Counted from the first letter of the stretch, positions 22,931 through 34,704 are shown. The stretch is DNA of 64,000 bases from Dryomyza anilis (GCA_951804985.1 OX638130.1:119611593-119675592); one strand, 5' to 3'. Notes: a model not told the origin generated them from the letters alone. Program-made: numbers and translations.

Positions 22931-23477
22931 TCTTCTATTTATCTGTCTGTTTCATGGAAATATTTCTGAAAAATTACAGAAATTTTGACAGTTCTAAAAT
23001 TGACATCAATTTTTGTGTGAATTTGAGAGAAATATGCTCGAAACATATCTCAGGTGCTTTTTTTTTATATAATCCTTGGCTTTTTGCCAAATTTTATAGG
23101 AAATAAATGTCCGCGGAGGATTTTTTCTGGAAGTAATTGTCTAGAAAATAGTCTTCATTCAGCCTGAATGAGTTTAGGGATTATTCTGATAAAAATTATT
23201 TTGATAAATATTTTGTCTTGATTATGAACTTTCTGTGTATGAGTTTTTTCGGATAAAATGAAAAAAATAATATCTGATTTTTTAAATAAATAAAATTTAA
23301 GGAAAAGATTTAACTCTGTGATAAGTTGTCAAAGTTTGGTTGACGAATTTTACGGTAAGAATAAAGTCAGAGATGAATTTTCAGGGCAAATAATTTTATG
23401 AGCACATATTCTCCGTCTCAAATTAATATTTGAATAAATTATGGAGTTTTGTATCTTACTAAATACACAATACCACA
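22931..23477. other. AT-rich DNA, nothing recognised
   Basis: No gene or repeat boundary was recognised. Confidence 0.5.
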
Positions 23478-24693
23478 TACAGAATAGAGATTTGTTGCGC
23501 CAACCAACTCTTCTTTGCACAAACAACTTATTCGGTTCTCTCAATCGCTTAGTCGGATTTTATGGTGAACACTAAAAAAATGTCTAACCTATTTCGAACG
23601 GATGACGCTGACAGACGGACAACGCAAAACCAAATATAATAGCGACAAATCAATATCTAAAAAACCAACTATACGATCACGTGTTAATTTTTGGGACGAA
23701 AACAGCAACAACATGTTTGATAACTAAGAAATTAATATCTGAATTCAAGAATAATTCTACTTAGTTACTTTTTTGATACCTAAGAAATTAATAACTGAAT
23801 ACAAGACTAATTCTACTTTGTTACTTTTTTTATACCCAAGAAATTAATAACTGAATTCAAGATTAATTCTACTTGGTTACTTTTTGGATATCTAAGAAAT
23901 TAATAACTGAATTCAAGAATAATTCTACTTAGTTTTTTTTTGATACCTAAGAAATTAATAACTGAATTCAAGACTAATTCTACTTTGTTACTTTTTGTAT
24001 ACCCAAGAAATTAATTACTGAATGCAAGACTAATTCTACTTTGTTTCTTTTTTGATACCAAAGAAATTAATAACTGAATTTAAGACTAATTCTACTTAGT
24101 TATTTTTTTAATACATAAGAAATTAAAAGTGAATTCAAGAATAATTCTACTGTGTTACTTATGTAATACCTAAGAAATTAATAACTGAATTCAAGACTAG
24201 TTGTACTTTGTTACTTTTTTGATACCCAAAAAATTATAACTGAATTTAAGACTAATTCTACTTGGTTACTTTTTTTTGATACCAAAGAAATAATAACTGA
24301 ATTCAAGACTAATTCTACTTGGTAACTTTTTGGATACCTAAGAAATAAATATCTAAATTCAAGAATAATTCTACTTAGTTATTTTTTTTTTTGATACCTA
24401 AGAAATTAATAACTGAATTCAAGAATAACTCTACTTAGTTACTTTTTTTGACATTTAAGTAAATCCTTTTCTTGAAATTAACGATTTTTCGGTTTAGCTG
24501 TATATCACTTCGTATACTTCTTGATACCTTCTGGATTTTAGAACTTTTTTTCCTTCGTGTAGCCTAATATTTCAAGCGTCAACTGAATACAGCAGTTCCG
24601 GCAACAAATTTGTACAAAATTCTCGAATGCAGTTGGTTGTTACAACTATTTTTCGTTTTTCGAACCACATGCCAAAAGATGATTTTTCTGGGT
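23478..24693 (-). mobile_element. Non-autonomous element family F, long copy carrying a tandem array
   Basis: The left end ACAGAATAGAGATTTGTTGC with GCCAACCAACT and the right end CCAAAAGATGATTTTTCTGG are the reverse of the two ends of the 306-bp copy at 1648-1953. Most of the 1.2 kb between them is a 56-bp tandem array (23725-24452). No open frame of interest is present. Confidence 0.65.
23725..24452. repeat. 56-bp tandem array, 13 units
   Basis: Units of the type TAAGAAATTAATAACTGAAT, then TCAAGACTAATTCTACTT, then a T-rich spacer with GATACC, start at about 23725, 23781, 23837, 23893, 23948, 24004, 24060, 24116, 24171, 24227, 24284, 24339 and 24399. Spacing is 55-57 bp except the last step of 60, which has a longer T run. 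Units are close to each other in sequence. Confidence 0.95.
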
Positions 24694-26106
24694 GCATTAA
24701 TAAATAATACAATGTTCTAAATTATCTTAATTCTTGTATAACACAGGGTGGTTCGCTTTGACATGAAAATACCTTATGTATTTCATGAATAAAAATTTTT
24801 AAAAATTAATTGAAATTTAAATTTAATAAATATTTTATATTTTTGGTCAGTTCGAAACGGGTTAAAGTTATAGTTCTTGTTAAAATGTCGTGCAACAATT
24901 TTTGCAAAACGTGCTACATGCCGGACATACATAAAATGGTAGAACTGACGGCTGAGCCGCCAACAATGCACTTTTAACGGCAGATCAGACATTACCAACA
25001 GCAACATGTTGTAGTTGTTGTAGCAATTCGTGTTGCTGTTGCCATGAAAAATGTAAAACGTCGAAATTTTCACACCTTTCGCTTGTATTTCACGGTGAAA
25101 CAGGACGTTTTCACGTGTACAGGGTAACGGATGAACGGCAGGACATTCAAAATTATATGCAGTAGCTGCAGGTCCTTGTTTTGTTCTTGTTTCTGTTGTT
25201 GTTGTTGTTGTATATGTCTGTGGTAGTGTGTTGTTGGTGTTGTGTATATTGCTCAACAAACTGTTATTTATAGCGTTAACTGTAAATCGTAAAGTGTTGT
25301 TGTAAACATACACAGACACGCGCATTAACAACAACAACAACAACCACCAGAAGAGGAGAACAACTAATACAACAACACTTTAGCACACTTCACACCATGG
25401 ATCCTGGCGCACTTCGTGTTCCAGCCGAGTGTTGTTTGGTTTGTTGTTGGACTGCAATATGCAGCGACAGGTTTACAATAACAACAATAACAACAATAAC
25501 AAGAGTAACGGCAACTAAAACAGTTGATCGTTATTGTTATCATTTGCAGTTTTTGTTGCTGCTTCGAATCCACACACCAAATTTTTGGCTAACAAACAGC
25601 TCAGCTCGTTGGCACTTAACATGGTCCACAGTTTGTTTTGCACTTTATGCGGCTGCATGCGTTATGTAGCCCTCATGTCCTGACAGCTTTACAGTTATTT
25701 CCGAATTGCTATTTTTTTTTTGTTATTACTTTTCGATTATCAGAGATTTTGTGCGAAATCATATTGGTTTTTGAGACCACTTTTGACACAATAAAGTATT
25801 TTATCTACCAGCCTCCATTTACAAGTGGAATTCATAAAAAATAAATTAAAATTGAAAAATTTCGTTAATAAAATCAGGAAATTTAAAAGTTATTCAATGG
25901 ATTTTTGAAATGTTATTTGGAATTTAGAATGAAACGAATGTAACACAGTTTTTAAAATTCAACCAATCTATATTTGACAGAGATCAAAGATAAGGGTTAA
26001 CATTTCGGTGTTTCCTGAAAAACTCTCACTAAATAACATTAAATAAATCAGTGAAAACCTGTAAATTAAAGAAAAAAAATAAAGATTAACAAAATATATC
26101 TCTCAT
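24694..26106. other. Non-repetitive DNA, no supported gene
   Basis: 24880-25680 is GC-richer, with GTTGTTGTTG and CAACAACAAC runs. A minus-strand frame at 24783-25343 (186 residues, Asn/Thr/Leu-rich) spans it. The frame carries no domain and its composition is that of fly intronic trinucleotide DNA, so I do not call it a gene. 25690-26106 is plain AT-rich. Confidence 0.4.
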
Positions 26107-26579
26107 CCCTAGTAGAAATTTTGGTAGGGCCATGCTCATGAACTGATCATGTCATTATTTGAGATGATCGGGATATGACGAGGCCCACGATGTCCTAGTA
26201 ACGCAGTGTCCTGATCATGTACTCACCTCAGGCAATGATCATGTCGGGTAATTGAACTGATCGGGTAATTCCCCATATCATTATTTATCTGACCATTACC
26301 TTGTTAAAACATGAGCATACGAAAGCACTACAAATACCCGATGAAATAAAATATCATACCTCATTGAAACCTGAGCATTGCCCGATGAAAATTTCTTTAT
26401 GAGGAACAACTAATGTAGCTTTGATCGGGACTGTTTAGATAATGTAAACCCTGCTATGGTGAGCATGATAAGGGCATGATAAGGCAATGATCATATTTGC
26501 TCTAATAGGGGTTACCTGACGAAACCCCGATCATTTCCCGATGGCTCATCGGGCAAATTTCCACTAGGGATAAGTAGTT
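26107..26579 (-). repeat. GATC-rich MITE family B, copy 2 (inverted)
   Basis: It starts CCCTAGTAGAAATTTTGGTA and ends GGGCAAATTTCCACTAGGG, the reverse orientation of the other two copies. It is flanked by AT on both sides (26105-26106 and 26580-26581), consistent with a 2-bp TSD. At 473 bp it is longer than its relatives because of an extra segment near 26310-26380. GATC motifs are again dense. Confidence 0.85.
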
Positions 26580-26699
26580 TTTGAAAAGCTGAGAAGCTTA
26601 ATGCATAATTCTCTTTTCAGATGACTCTTAATATGTATGGATCACAGACTGAGGGCAAATAAAACGCTAAAACCCTATATAAAACATTTGTTTATCAAA

Positions 26700-28480
26700 A
26701 AAAAAAGTTTAGAAATATTTGGTCAACAAAAACAACAATGTTCGAAAAATTTCGAAAAAATAAATTGATCAAAATTGTTCAACAAAAAAATTTGATTCGA
26801 CAAAAGCAACAATGTTCGAAACATTTTGAACGCAATGTTCGAAATCACTATTTTCCAAAAAAAGCAATATCCGAAATCACTATTTTCAAAAAAAAAAACA
26901 ACAATGTTTGAAAAAATTCTTTAAACAAAAAATTTTGACGACAGAATTAACGCAATGTTCGAAATCATCATTTAAAAAAAAAAAAAAAAAAAAAACAATG
27001 GAAAAAAACTTTCGGAAAAAAAATGTTGAAGTACAAAAACAATTGAATGTTCGAAATCACTATTTTCCAAAAAAAAATATATATATATATATATTCGATA
27101 AAAATAACAATGTTCGAAAAAATTCTTAAAAAAAAATGTTGGACGACAATATCAACGCAATGTTTACTATTCCAAAAAAAAAAATCACTATTTTCCAAAA
27201 AAAAGCAATGTTCGAAATCACTATTTTCAAAAAAAAAAAAAAAATTGGCCAATATTCGAAAGAATTCTTAAAAAAAAATTTGGACGAAAAACAACAATGT
27301 TTGAAAAAATTCTTTAAAAAAAAAAATTTAGAATGTTCGAAATCACTATTTTCCAAAAAAAAAAAATATATATATATATTTGACAAAAATAACAATGTGT
27401 GAAAAAATTCTTAAAAAAAAATTTTGGACGACAATATCAACGCAATGTTTACTATTCCAAAAAAAAATCACTATTTTCCAAAAAAAAAACAATGTTCGAA
27501 ATCACTATTTTCAAAAGAAAAAAAAATTCGACAAAAACAATATTCGAAAAAATTCTTAAAAAAAAAATTTGGACGAAAAACAACAATGTTTGAAAAAATC
27601 TTAAAAAAAAAAATGTCGGATGTTCGAAATCACTATTTTCAAAATAAAAGACGAAAACAACTATGTTTGAAAGTTTTCGAAAAAAGAATTTTTTGTTAAA
27701 AAAATGTTAAAGTACAAAAACAATAGAATGTTCGAAATCACAATTTTCCAAAAAAAAATATTCGACAAAAACAACCATATTCGAAAAGTTCTTTTAAAAA
27801 AATGTTAGACGACAAAATCAACGAAATGTTCGAAATCATCATTTTCAAAAAAAACAACAATGTTTAGAGGTATTCGAAAATAAAAAATTCAAAAAAAAAA
27901 ATGTTAAAGTACAAAAACAATGGAGTGTTCGAAATCACTATATTCCCAACAAAAAAAAAATATTCGACAAAACAATGTTCGAAAATTTTCAAACAAAAAA
28001 AATGTTTAAATGATGGACGACAACAAATATTCGACAAAAACAACAATATTCGAAAAATATGTTGGACGACAAAATCAACGAAATGTTCGAAATCATCATT
28101 TTCAAAAAAAAAAAAAAAATTAACAATGTTTAAAAGTTTTTGAAAAAAAATGTTTGAAAAAAAATGTTGTAGTACAAAAACATGGAATGATCGAAATCAC
28201 TATTTTTCATAAAATAAAATTTTTTTCGACAGAAAAATGTTCGAAAAATTTAAAAAAAAAATTTTAAATGCAAAAACAATGTTCGATAGAATTAAAAAAA
28301 ATAATTGGATACAAAAACATCACAATGTACGAAATCACCATTTTACCAAAAAAAAAAAAAAAATCGACAAGAATAATGTTTGTATTTTTGAAAAAAAAAA
28401 ATGAAATTTTTTTTTACGACAAAAACAACGCAATGTTTGAAATTATCATTTTCCAACAACGAATTTTTATGTTTCTCAAA
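26700..28480. repeat. TTCGAA-unit array with a 286-bp higher-order period
   Basis: About 1.8 kb is built of short units such as CAATGTTCGAAATCACTATT followed by TTCCAAAAAAA, TTCGACAAAAACAACAATG and TTGGACGACAATATCAACG. A composite that begins GAATGTTCGAAATCAC and continues into an ATATATAT run recurs at 27045 and 27331, and the next start is at 27618. The higher-order period is therefore about 286 bp. All reading frames here are Lys/Phe low-complexity artefacts. Confidence 0.85.
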
Positions 28481-29256
28481 TAAATTTCTGCAACAACAAT
28501 AAATCTCTATAAATGAGACCTATTGGATTTTTTGGTCTACTAAATTCTTTAAAAGGAATTCGGTTAATATTCCTTTAAAAGAAAGGATTTCATTTAACTC
28601 TCAACCAAAGACCTCCATTTTTTAAAATAAAAAAAATCTCTCAACCAGAGAAATTTATATTATTTGAAAAAATATTATCTGGCAGTGAAAAACCAAAAGG
28701 TAATAAATGTTAATAGGTTTTTCCGATCTCTGATGTTAGAAAATTTGATTGCTTTGTACGTCATATTTGATTTATGGAGTTTTTTGTTATCTTGTATCTA
28801 ATCTGAGATTTAGAAAAAAAAAATACTTGAAATGTTAATGAGGGCGGTTTAAGGGATATTATTATCAATACATTATATATAATTTGAATTTCGAAAGCAT
28901 TTTTAAATATAAACGGTGTAGGTGCCAAATTCTTAAAAAAATACGTATCGCTCCGAATGTCATAAATAAATAAATTTTGTAGTAATGCGTTTCAAGTTAT
29001 CAATTCTTTTCAATTAGTGAATATATAGGAAATTAATATGAATTTTTTACACGAATAATAACGCATTAATAACTCAAAAATGAGTAATTTTGGTTTATGG
29101 CAGTCTTGAAATAAATGATTGAAATGTATTTGTTTAAACTTCCAAAGCAAATGTATTTGTTTTTACTACATTTATGTAATTGTTTGGTACGGAAAACCAC
29201 TACATAAATTTAGTGAATTTCTATACAAAATTGCATCAAAAATCTATTTTTTGTAT

Positions 29257-29299
<43 letters not shown>

Positions 29300-30587
29300 T
29301 ACGTCCAGTATTAGGCAAATAAACAACTACAAAAACACTTATTTTCACTACATTCTGTATTTATTTAAATGTCATACAAATTATCTATATTTATTAAACT
29401 GCATTCTGCGCACGAACTTAAAATAATTAAAGAAAACATACATACATAAACAATATAGGTATAGAAATCGAATTTCTAATACATTATGTAGTAACATCAA
29501 GTTAAAAACATTCATTTAGATAAGTTCATCATTTTTTTATAATATTTTAATTACAAATCATTTTTCATTTCTTTTAGACTTATAGCATTTTATTTGAGCA
29601 TTACTAATTAGTTTTATAGATATTTTAATTTTTCAATTCAATTTACCTAGATAAATTTACTAAAAATATTACATTCCAAAGAAGTAGTTTTATATTTTAT
29701 AATAAAAAAAAAAACGCAAATACTATAGAATTTCTTGTTGTTTATATTGTGGCAAAGACGAAACGAATTTGTAAGCCAGACAGCTTAAACTTGATTACTT
29801 TCCGTTTTGCTTTGACTCGCGCTCAAAGCAATTTAAAATCATCTCGAATTATGTTGCGCGAAAAGTTGCTGGGTGCAAAAGCAAAAAGGAGCAGCGCAGA
29901 AAAAAGGACCCAAAGACATGCAAATGAAGTCATCAACATCAGAGCAAAGCCAAAAAGGTTGTTGCTAACAATACAACAAAAACAACATCAACACCAACAA
30001 CAACAACTAAAAGGATATTTTTAAGCTGACGCAGAGTAAAAATGCGTGCGTTAAATAAACTTGTTAGTATTCTGCGAGGACCCAGGCGGAATATTTTTGC
30101 TTGTTTTAGATAATTTACTCTTTGAAAGTCATTTTGAATTATTTTTTTATAATTTTTTGTTATCATTTAATGATGTATTATTTATAATATGTGAATATAA
30201 TAAAAGTATTTTTAGAAAGTGTTTTTTTTTAAGTATTTTGAAATATATTTGTGAAAACTCTTATATCCTACACTAAGAAACGTTTTTCATCGGTTAAAAC
30301 TCTCTATCTTTTGATTTAGTAAATATTTTTTAAAATACTAAAAATAAAAATCGACATATTAGATTCCTGATAACACTGTATAATACTGTAGATCAAAATT
30401 CAACTTTTGGCTGCACACATGGGAAAATCCTATATGTTCTCTTGTATCTCAGTTTATCTGGATAAATTGGTTAAAGGGTTTTATTTGCATTTGAAAAGCA
30501 AGTGCATATCAAATTTTTGGTTGAACATTTTTAATAAGTTGAATGTAAAGGGTTTTTCAATAAGAGCGCTACAAAAGTTTTTCTCAA
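28481..30587. other. AT-rich DNA with a (TTTA)n microsatellite, no gene
   Basis: A (TTTA)n run occupies about 29256-29300. 29750-30030 is slightly GC-richer and open on the plus strand (91 residues, Lys/Arg/Gln-rich, 29749-30024) without a recognisable domain. A lone MITE-L end (GGGTTTTTCAATAAGAGCGC) lies at 30550-30578, next to the intact MITE. Confidence 0.45.
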
Positions 30588-30886
30588 GGGTTTTTCAAAT
30601 GGGACGCTACAAATGTAGAGCGACAGGGACAGCAAATCACGCCATATTTCTAGCCGCTCTTTTGACATTTCTCTTCAGTAAGGTTTGCCATTTCATGATG
30701 AAAAGATATACGAGCCAACAACGAGTCGAAATTATTAAAATTTACTACCGAAATTCGAATTCGTATATCTTTCCATCATGAAATGGCAAACCTTACTGAA
30801 GAGAAATGTCAAAAGAACAGCAAGAAATATGACGTCGTTTGACGTCCCTGTCGCTTTACTTTTGTAGCGTCCCATTTGAAAAATCC
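30588..30886 (+). mobile_element. MITE family L, copy 1, long inverted repeats around a transposase start
   Basis: The ends GGGTTTTTCAAATGGGACGC and GCGTCCCATTTGAAAAATCC are mirrored. The inverted repeats run inward through GACAGGGACAGCAAATCACG, CTCTTCAGTAAGG and TTTGCCATTTCATGATG on the left and their reverse complements on the right, about 125 bp per arm. The 50-bp centre is the only non-palindromic part and carries the first codons of a transposase-like frame (see 30695). A second copy is at 37594-37890. Confidence 0.85.
30695..30781 (+). pseudogene. N-terminal stub of a transposase, trapped in MITE L
   Basis: The frame starts ATGATG and reads MMKRYTSQQRVEIIKIYYRN before running into the right arm and a stop. 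A short basic start followed by Tyr-Thr, Gln-Arg-Val and a hydrophobic helix (EIIKIYY) resembles the beginning of the helix-turn-helix region in transposases of mariner/Tc1-related insect elements (the DUF4817-type start). The copy at 37594 keeps the same start on the minus strand (MMERYTSQQRVKIINIYY). It cannot encode a functional protein; it marks the ancestor of the MITE. Confidence 0.6.
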
Positions 30887-31813
30887 TGTACTACATAGCT
30901 GAGACACCACTGTGTATGAATATGAAAAAAATTGTCCGATATCAGTTCGTTTACGGCTCTCATTTGTCAATTTTAATTGATTTTTAAAAATTTTTATAGT
31001 AGCTTTTAAAATAGGAATAAAACCTTTAAATAAATCGATATTGGAAAACCGTTTTCATATTCTTACTCAGAGAGATCTCAGCTACAAAATATGTTTAGCG
31101 AAAAAAAAAATATATTATAAAAATATTATACGCATTTGAAATTAAAAAAAAAAGTAAACGAATTGATCTAAAAAAAACTGGGTACACACAATGATAGTTA
31201 GAATGATAGGAGAACATAATTTTTTTTTATTTGGAAAAATTTAGTTTTCGGGCATTACGTTGTTTCAGTCCCTCAAAAATTTTTTAAATATTTTTTTTCG
31301 AAATTTATTGTTTTTGTCGAATAAACATTTTTAACATATACGAACATTTCTTGATCATTGTCTAATTTTTCAAATATTTCCGAACATTGTTGTTTTTTTG
31401 TCGAATATTTTTTTAACCCTTATGTGGCTGAAGATGTACACGTGTACCTTTTCCGATTTTAATGGCTGATTTGAATAGGTTCCATTAAAGATATTCAATT
31501 GAAACATTTTACATCTAATAAACATTCATTAGGAGTGCTATGCAATAGTTTTATAAACTTATCTCTTATAGCAATTGAGCTATGGGCTAAAATAAGGTAC
31601 ACGTATACCTTAATACACATTGTATGTACTTTTATTAATTGTTTAGTTCTGCTGTTGAAAATTAGCACTGTTTATAATAAAATAGAAACAAAATGTATTT
31701 TCCCCACGCCCATTTATATTTTATCAGCTAAAAATTATTTTTTTTTTTGATTTTTCCTATGTGTGTACATTTCGATTTACTACTATGTGATTTCTATATT
31801 AGGTTTTAATTTT
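30887..31813. other. AT-rich DNA with a TTCGAA-array fragment, no gene
   Basis: 31255-31415 contains TTTGTCGAATA, ACGAACATTTC and CCGAACATTGTTG, the reverse complement of the units that build the 26700-28480 array. From 31414, CCCTTATGTGGCTGAAGATG and ACACGTGTACCTT appear; a mirrored form is at 33215-33285. No gene is supported. Confidence 0.4.
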
Positions 31814-32654
31814 TATACCCTACACCTATGAGGTACAGGGTATATTAACTTTGTGCATATATTGTAACGCCCATTAGGAGGCGTGTCCGGTATGGAAAAG
31901 TATATATATTCTTGATCAGCATCACTACCCGAGTCCGTTTAGCCATGTCCGTCTGTCTGTCTGTCCGTCTTGCTGTCTTGCTGTCTTGCTGTCTTGCTGT
32001 CTTGCTGTCCGAATACAGAATAACTTGAGAAATACTGATCAGAATGCAATGAAATTTCGTCTCAATATATTTTAGCCAAAAGTAGGAACTGAGTTTGAAA
32101 TGGAGCCAAATCGGTCAACGGACACGCCCGCCTCCCATACAAGCCACTTTTTTATAACTCTTTCGGAACTAATAACTCGAAAAGTATTCAAGATATAGTT
32201 ATAAAATTAAAAAGGTATTGTTATAATTCATCTATAAATATGTGGTCCAAAAATGGGCGTGATCCGCCCACTTTTTTTTTCATTATTTCCCGGGTTTTCA
32301 TAGTGGAAATTTGATCTGTAAATTATTATAATGAAATCTATGAAATATTAGCCTTTCAAAATTTTAAATATAGGCGTGGTCCGCCCAATTTTATTTTTCA
32401 ATTTTTTTTTTAGTTGTTTATACTTTTATTTAAATTTTTTAATTTGTGGGAATATAAGACGTTAATTTCTGATATATGAATAATATTCTGAGGGTGGGGA
32501 GGTTCAGCATAATTAAAAGGTATGCAATTAAATATCCCACATTAATATCCCCACCAAAGGTGTAGGGTATTCCATAGTCGGGCCCGACCGACTATAAAAA
32601 TCCGCCCCATGTGACCGAACTTACCCATGTGACCTAACTTTCCCAACTCGTTTT
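31814..32654 (+). mobile_element. mini-me/DINE-1-like element, third copy
   Basis: It starts TATACCCTACACCTATGAGG and has the core GTATATATATTCTTGATCAG, CACTACCCGAGTCCG and TTTAGCCATGTCCGTCTG. It carries a differently expanded microsatellite (TTGCTGTC, 8-bp units, near 31969-32008). Near the 3' side are GTGTAGGGTAT and a hairpin ATAGTCGGGCCCGACCGACT. It ends around CCCAACTCGTTTT. The middle contains several GGGCGTGGTCCGCCC-like motifs. Confidence 0.7.
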
Positions 32655-33455
32655 CTAGTAATTTTAAAAAGTAAAACATTTAATAAAAGCACTTATTGAA
32701 AACTTCGTTTTGTAACGAATACTCATTGGAAACCTATTTCAGACAAATGCAAGCAACGTGCGAGTTTTTCTTTTTTTTGTTGTTTCCAAGTTTTGTTCTC
32801 GACAAATATCGCAGTTTTCATGTCTCGTCGAATTGCGTTGCAAAGTCATAGAATGTCCTAGAGCTCCTAGAGCTAGAAACATCATTTACATTTCAAGACA
32901 TTCCTAACTTGTAGTACGTATAAAATATTTTGATATGGAAGTGCTTCAATCGTAAGCAGACGTTGTCGAATAAATATTTTTGGAGTGTTCTTAGAAAAAC
33001 CAATAATATCACCAAACTCTAAAAATATCACATATGTCTGCCACGACCACTAAGTATATTATAAATTTTCACTGGATTTAGATTCTACATTTCAAGTTGC
33101 CTAAGTTTTCCTTCTCCAATAAACACTATAAGAATTATGTGCATTGAAGAAAGAACCAAAAGCAAAAATGCAGAAATGCATCAACTCAAGATTTCATAAT
33201 ATCTCATACTAAACACTCTAAGGTACCTACAGGTGTACCTTATCCGCCATTAACGTAATATAAGTTCTTCAGTCACATAAATATATATTTTTTTCATAAT
33301 TATATCTCTGTCTATTCAACCGCAATCGACATTTTTCAAAAATAAAGAATTTTTTCAGATCAAACCTTTTTATTTTGTTTTGTTTTTTACTGATTCATTT
33401 ATTTCATAAATGTTATTTAGTGAGACTCGTTAAGGAACCTCCGAAATTGTATGTA
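32655..33455. other. AT-rich DNA, no gene
   Basis: No repeat or coding signal stands out except the ACGTGT/GTACCTT motif and CAGTCACATAA near 33215-33285, which may mirror 31414-31460. Confidence 0.45.
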
Positions 33456-34704
33456 TAAGGACTGCGTCGAATAAAATTGTCCGTTACATATCTTCCCATA
33501 ATGTGCTATTGCAAGATTCAAATTAAAAAAATTTGATCATAGTAGCTCTGAATTAAATGGCAGAAAATAATTTGTGTCAGTTATAGTCAATACAAAATTT
33601 ATTTAACGCGAAAATGGCAAACGAAGTGGAAGTGCGAGAAAATATAATTAAAATTTTTCAAAAACAACCTAGTTGGTCTTTTAAAAAAATTGCCAAGGAG
33701 GTAGGGGCTAACCCAAAGACCATTTCTCGCGTTATCAACCGCTTTAAGGAAGACCTGAGTATTGAGATCGGAAGAAAGGTTCTGGTAAAAAAAAGGCCCA
33801 CTTGATCGTGAAAAGTCGAAGAAGGTTGTGAATATTTTAAAGAAAGATACAAGCATTTCCGGAAGGAAATTGGCGAGATGGGCGGATTGCTCAGAATCTT
33901 TCGTGCGCAGGACTAAGAAAGAAGCTGGGCTGAAGACGTACAAGGTCCAAAAAGTTCCGGATATAAATGCCGTCAAGAATGAAACCGCAAAACAACGAGC
34001 TAAAAAGCTGAACCAAGATTTTTTTAAAAAATTCGATTGCTTCATAATGGACGACGAAACATATGTTTTAGCGGACTTTTCTCAGCTACCTGGGTAGGAA
34101 TTTTATACAGCCGATTCTCGAGGAAATGTCGCTGAAAAATTCAAATCAAAAAAAATGACAAAATTCCCAAAGAAATTCCTTGTTTGGCAGGCAATTTGCA
34201 GTTGTGGAAAAAGGAGCAGCTCATTCATGACATCGGATACAATTAATAGCGAAATATATGTGAAGGAATGCTTGCAAAAGAGATTGCTTCCATTTTTACG
34301 CCATGTCACTACAGCAAAACGGCCTTAGAGTGGATCCAACAAAATGCAGTGATTTTGGTGCCTAGAGAAGCCAATCCACCAAACTGTCCAGAACTCAGGC
34401 CGATTGAGAGATACTGGGCTTTAGTAAAAAGGGAGATGAAGACAACAAAAAAAAGTGGCCAAAGATCTTCAAGACTTTAAAAGAAAGCGGTCTTCAGCAG
34501 CTGTGAGGGTGTCGGACACTACCATTACAATATTAATGGAAGGGGTTCCGGAAAAATTAAAACTTTTTATTAAAAAAATATTAATTTCTGGTTTTTTATA
34601 TTTTTTTTTAAATCTAAAAGTAGTTTTCAAAATAAAATATTTTATTCTATAAAAATTCTATTTTTCATTTTTGTAGCGGACAATTTTATTCGATGCAGTC
34701 TTTT
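33456..34704 (+). mobile_element. Tc1/mariner-type DNA transposon, degenerate but with both ends
   Basis: The left end AAGGACTGCGTCGAATAAAA with TTGTCCGTTACA (to 33488) is mirrored at the right by TTGTAGCGGACAATTTTATT and CGATGCAGTCTTTT (34671-34704). That is about 30 bp of inverted repeat with few mismatches. TA dinucleotides flank both ends (33454-33455 and 34705-34706), the TSD expected for this superfamily. The length of about 1.25 kb is typical for one-gene Tc1/mariner elements. It contains one broken transposase gene (33614-34652). Confidence 0.85.
33614..34652 (+). pseudogene. Tc1/mariner transposase, frameshifted and internally deleted
   Basis: Transposase of the DDE type would cut and paste the element through its inverted repeats. 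The start at 33614 (MANEVEVRENIIKIF) is followed by a helix-turn-helix-like stretch (FKKIAKEVGANPKTISRVIN). A frameshift near 33790 moves the frame to 33828-34097, with a second DNA-binding helix (GRKLARWADCSESFVRRT) and the first catalytic block (CFIMDDETYV). A stop at 34095 and another shift follow (FYTADSRGNVAEKF). After LPFLR (near 34297) the sequence jumps straight to CHYSKTALEWIQQN, so the block that normally carries the second catalytic Asp is missing. The third acidic block is present (NCPELRPIERYWALVK, near 34380-34430). Several independent breaks make it inactive. Confidence 0.85.

Noticed and set aside
24783..25343. 186-residue minus-strand frame
   Set aside because: Low-complexity Asn/Thr/Leu composition from GTTGTT repeats and no recognised domain; kept as possible but unsupported.
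26908..27699. Lys/Phe-rich frames of 64-94 residues
   Set aside because: Produced by poly(A) spacers in the TTCGAA array.
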